64,000 nucleotides of DNA. Origin: Bolinopsis microptera (Eukaryota; Ctenophora; Tentaculata; Lobata; Bolinopsidae). Below are positions 63,706 through 64,000 of this stretch, one piece after another. The notes beneath the pieces were generated by a model. The model was not told the origin of the DNA and ran no database searches. It saw only the letters and a program-made list of their open reading frames with translations. A program made the position numbers and the translations under genes. The stretch spans positions 5,480,483 through 5,544,482 of the forward strand of contig NC_087077.1 in NCBI RefSeq assembly GCF_026151205.1. Direction: 5' to 3'. Positions within the stretch are counted from its first letter, which is position 1; each line of letters starts with the position of its first letter.

Positions 63706-64000
63706 ACCAAATTGAAGTCAGAAATTGAAACATGAATTTGATAATAATTTAGGCTGGTGTGATGTAATCGGGAAGGATTAAAGTCAAGGTGCGGCTTATC
63801 CTCACCGACTTGAGGATTAAACTGCAACTTCGTGCTGTGAACCAACTCAGGATAATCCTCATAATCTTGAGATCCATACTTAATTTCTAATCCTCAACTC
63901 GGAACTGAGGATAACCCTCAGCTGCTACTTTATCTGGACCTCGGGATTTAAAAGTAATCCCACATCCAAATATGGCTCGGTTCACAAAAATTTACCATAA

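Larger units (their letters stand above)
62088..64000. other. UBFD1 intron or upstream sequence
   Basis: Apart from the MITE: a G18 run at about 62605-62622, an (AT)n tract near 63010-63025, TTAGGG-like tracts (CCCTAACCC variants, 63126-63205), and CCGGGGCCGG repeats at 63598-63700. No UBL-domain exon is recognised. Confidence 0.5.

Noticed and set aside
63237-63845. 202-codon minus-strand frame and 104-codon plus-strand frame
   Set aside because: Crosses GGGGCCGG repeats; no domains, and the composition follows the repeat.
62092-64000. Ubiquitin-like domain exon of UBFD1
   Set aside because: Looked for on the minus strand; no stretch matches the expected domain, so it is assumed to be beyond the window end.

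Overview
This is a window of an animal nuclear genome, AT-rich (I estimate about 36% GC). The genes are split by GT-AG introns and encode metazoan families: NIPSNAP, a TUT4/7-type terminal uridylyltransferase, a palmitoyl-protein-thioesterase-like enzyme, UBFD1 and Golgi carbohydrate sulfotransferases. The gene content, many small TIR elements and TTAGGG-like tracts suggest a marine invertebrate (for example a cnidarian, placozoan or lophotrochozoan). I cannot name the species. Gene models were assembled by hand from splice-site consensus, reading phase and family similarity. In each multi-exon model the exon phases chain and the total length is a multiple of three.

Layout. 1-2.3 kb: no confident gene. 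2383-4084 (+): NIPSNAP, 6 exons, 258 aa. 4813-45550 (+): one very large gene of 32 coding exons, about 1635 aa, a TUT4/TUT7-like RNA uridylyltransferase. It has a C2H2 finger, an inactive nucleotidyltransferase module, an active module, three CCHC zinc knuckles and a long Arg/Gly/Asp/Tyr-rich tail. Its introns host other genes: three small secreted six-cysteine proteins that resemble H-type lectins (8.1-8.7 kb -, 22.2 kb +, 30.0-30.4 kb -) with two decayed relatives, two nearly identical copies of a carbohydrate sulfotransferase (24.4 and 27.4 kb, -), and an intronless MACPF-like protein (41.2-42.7 kb, -). 47330-49836 (-): thioesterase, 7 exons. 51521-58851 (-): a protein-kinase-fold gene, probably a pseudokinase, with a pentraxin-like ORF (+) in its first intron. 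59404-60490 (+): an unrecognised 183-aa protein in 3 exons. 61134-62087 (-): the last three exons of UBFD1, whose upstream exons lie beyond the window.

Mobile and repeat content: a Mutator-like remnant, a LINE 3' tail nested in a TA-flanked TIR element, a second copy of that TIR element, a polyA-tailed retroposon with 12-bp target duplications, several MITEs, and many minisatellites.

The most striking signal is the make-up of the intronic tandem repeats. Again and again they are built from the adjoining splice signal: reiterated acceptors plus the first exon codons, reiterated exon ends plus donors, or long CTAAC (branch-point-like) arrays just before the acceptor. The clearest case is in the kinase gene, where a 36-bp unit carrying an exon end and a strong donor occurs 14 times without breaking the reading frame. 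A second candidate is a 169-bp insertion in one secreted-protein gene. It is flanked by a 9-bp direct repeat and, if spliced as a GC-AG intron, restores the ancestral protein exactly, as an introner-like new intron would.
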